Source: Bacillota bacterium (GTDB lineage: Bacteria > Bacillota > Clostridia > Lachnospirales > Lachnospiraceae). Taken from it: a stretch of 5,572 nt of DNA. The position numbers and the translations under genes are program-made. Shown piece by piece: positions 4,926 through 5,572 of this stretch. Numbering within the stretch: the first letter of the stretch is position 1; every line of letters starts with the position of its first letter. The stretch is from contig WFLY01000006.1 in the NCBI GenBank assembly GCA_009177215.1, positions 125 through 5,696 of the forward strand, given 5' to 3'. The notes beneath the pieces are model-generated. The model saw only the letters and a list, made by a program, of their open reading frames with translations. It did no database searches and was not told where the DNA came from.

Positions 4926-4964
4926 TTATTTCTGTCTTGTATCAGAATCAATTTCTTTTCTCAT
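4926..4964 (-). CDS. Possible 12-codon ORF overlapping the end of the structural gene
   Basis: ATG 4964-4962 overlaps the TAA of the structural gene (TAATG). The GAGG of its last codons sits at a usable distance as a ribosome binding site. The frame reads MRKEIDSDTRQK and then has two stops in a row. It could be a coupled micro-ORF, or the first codons of a lost gene such as a tail chaperone that normally follows a tail tube gene. Confidence 0.25.
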   Translation of the reverse strand: MRKEIDSDTRQK

Positions 4965-5572
4965 TATTCCTCGATCAAAACCATGTCGAGGATGTTGTCA
5001 TCACTGTCTGCCATAAGGTCACAGGTAATAGTGATAGAACCGGGGTCTCCCGTATTAGAGAAGCTCAGAGACATGTTGCTCTGAGGTGCAACCTTATATG
5101 CGGTCAGCTTATAAGGAAGGATTTCGTCATCCTCGGTTTTCATGATGGTATCACCGTAAACAATAAAGTTCTTGGGGAAGCTGGTGGACTTAATGTTGAT
5201 TCTCTGTACGCCGGTAGTAGCTTCCTTCATGTAATAAACGATTACCTTATCTCCGCCGGTAAGCGCCGTGGTAAGAGTAACTGTTTTGTCAGCTACGGTA
5301 CATTCAAGCTCGGTTCCGCAATCATCACCGTATGCATACACAACAACGCTTCCTGCTACGGGAGCATCGGCAAGTGTGATGGAAGTTCCGGCATCATCTA
5401 CAACGGTTTCCACTCTTGTGACAAACTTTGCGGACTTACTGATTTCACCGCCGGTAATCAGCTGCCACAGCTTAACGGTCTGAATCTGTGTTTCAATAGT
5501 GATAGTGCCGCCTCTTTCGCCGGAAAACTGAACGCGCTTCGGATGACCCTTGCCGCCGTAAGCGAATACGGA
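4964..5572 (-). CDS. Virion structural protein, tail-tube-like, 5' end outside the window
   Basis: The frame is open to the right edge, giving 202 C-terminal residues. The GTG at 5413 is just a Val codon inside the gene, not the start. The visible protein is almost all beta: SVFAYGGKGHPKRVQFSGER, then TITIETQIQTVKLWQLITGGE, and a central Thr/Val/Gly-rich segment (ITLADAPVAGSVVVYAYGDD, VADKTVTLTTALTGGDKVIV) that looks like an Ig-like or inserted beta domain. It continues with RINIKSTSFPKNFIVYGDT and KLTAYKVAPQSNMSLSFSNT, and ends DDNILDMVLIEE. Paired strands with an 'I.T.......F......D' pattern recall major tail tube or related structural proteins of large Firmicutes phages. I infer a tail or capsid surface protein but cannot fix the exact one. 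It is probably made in quantity, and a strong terminator follows downstream. Confidence 0.6.
   Translation of the reverse strand, partial: SVFAYGGKGHPKRVQFSGERGGTITIETQIQTVKLWQLITGGEISKSAKFVTRVETVVDDAGTSITLADAPVAGSVVVYAYGDDCGTELECTVADKTVTLTTALTGGDKVIVYYMKEATTGVQRINIKSTSFPKNFIVYGDTIMKTEDDEILPYKLTAYKVAPQSNMSLSFSNTGDPGSITITCDLMADSDDNILDMVLIEE

Noticed and set aside
5411..5413. GTG at 5413 as the start of the structural gene
   Set aside because: The frame continues in typical beta-rich structural sequence for 53 more codons to the edge of the window, so this is an internal Val codon.

Overview
The window looks like a stretch of phage or prophage DNA from a Firmicute, most likely an anaerobic Clostridia (Lachnospiraceae-like) host. 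The grounds are strong AGGAGG-type ribosome binding sites, an LLH-family holin, a Clostridia-style amidase endolysin with a peptidoglycan-binding tail, and a TP901-like tape measure protein. All recognisable phage genes are on the minus strand, so transcription runs from position 5572 towards position 1. The host assignment is inference.

In transcription order: (1) 5572-4964, the C-terminal 202 residues of a virion structural protein, tail-tube-like. (2) 4963-4712, a gene-poor leader with a candidate promoter, a compact hairpin element (element B) and a very strong intrinsic terminator. (3) 4711-3062, a lysis block: a 74-aa protein of unknown function, an LLH-type holin and an amidase endolysin. 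A 184-nt, heavily structured gap between holin and amidase carries a second, larger copy of the hairpin element (element A). (4) 3040-2516, a membrane-anchored coiled-coil protein. (5) 2354-2139, a small helical protein in the position of a tail assembly chaperone. (6) 2112-775, a tape measure gene that stops at 445 aa. (7) about 792-240, roughly 550 nt without a credible gene but full of short perfect hairpins and containing two diverged copies of one hairpin module. (8) 225-1, an AT-rich edge with the end of an unrelated plus-strand gene.

Two things stand out. First, the tape measure reading frame ends just after GTCGGT, and a hairpin loop 56 nt downstream contains the complement GCCGAC with a terminal G-U pair. 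This is the geometry expected of a group I intron P1 helix or a group II EBS1 loop. The structured region may therefore be an intron or another guide-bearing mobile RNA element inserted in the tape measure gene. Second, the lysis block sits behind a leader in which a hairpin, a ribosome binding site, a two-codon ORF (Met-Gly-stop) and a terminator are nested. The same hairpin plus ribosome binding site, with identical spacing, drives the amidase start. This suggests that a duplicated RNA element controls lysis genes at transcription in one place and at translation in the other. Both ideas are inferences from the sequence and have not been tested.
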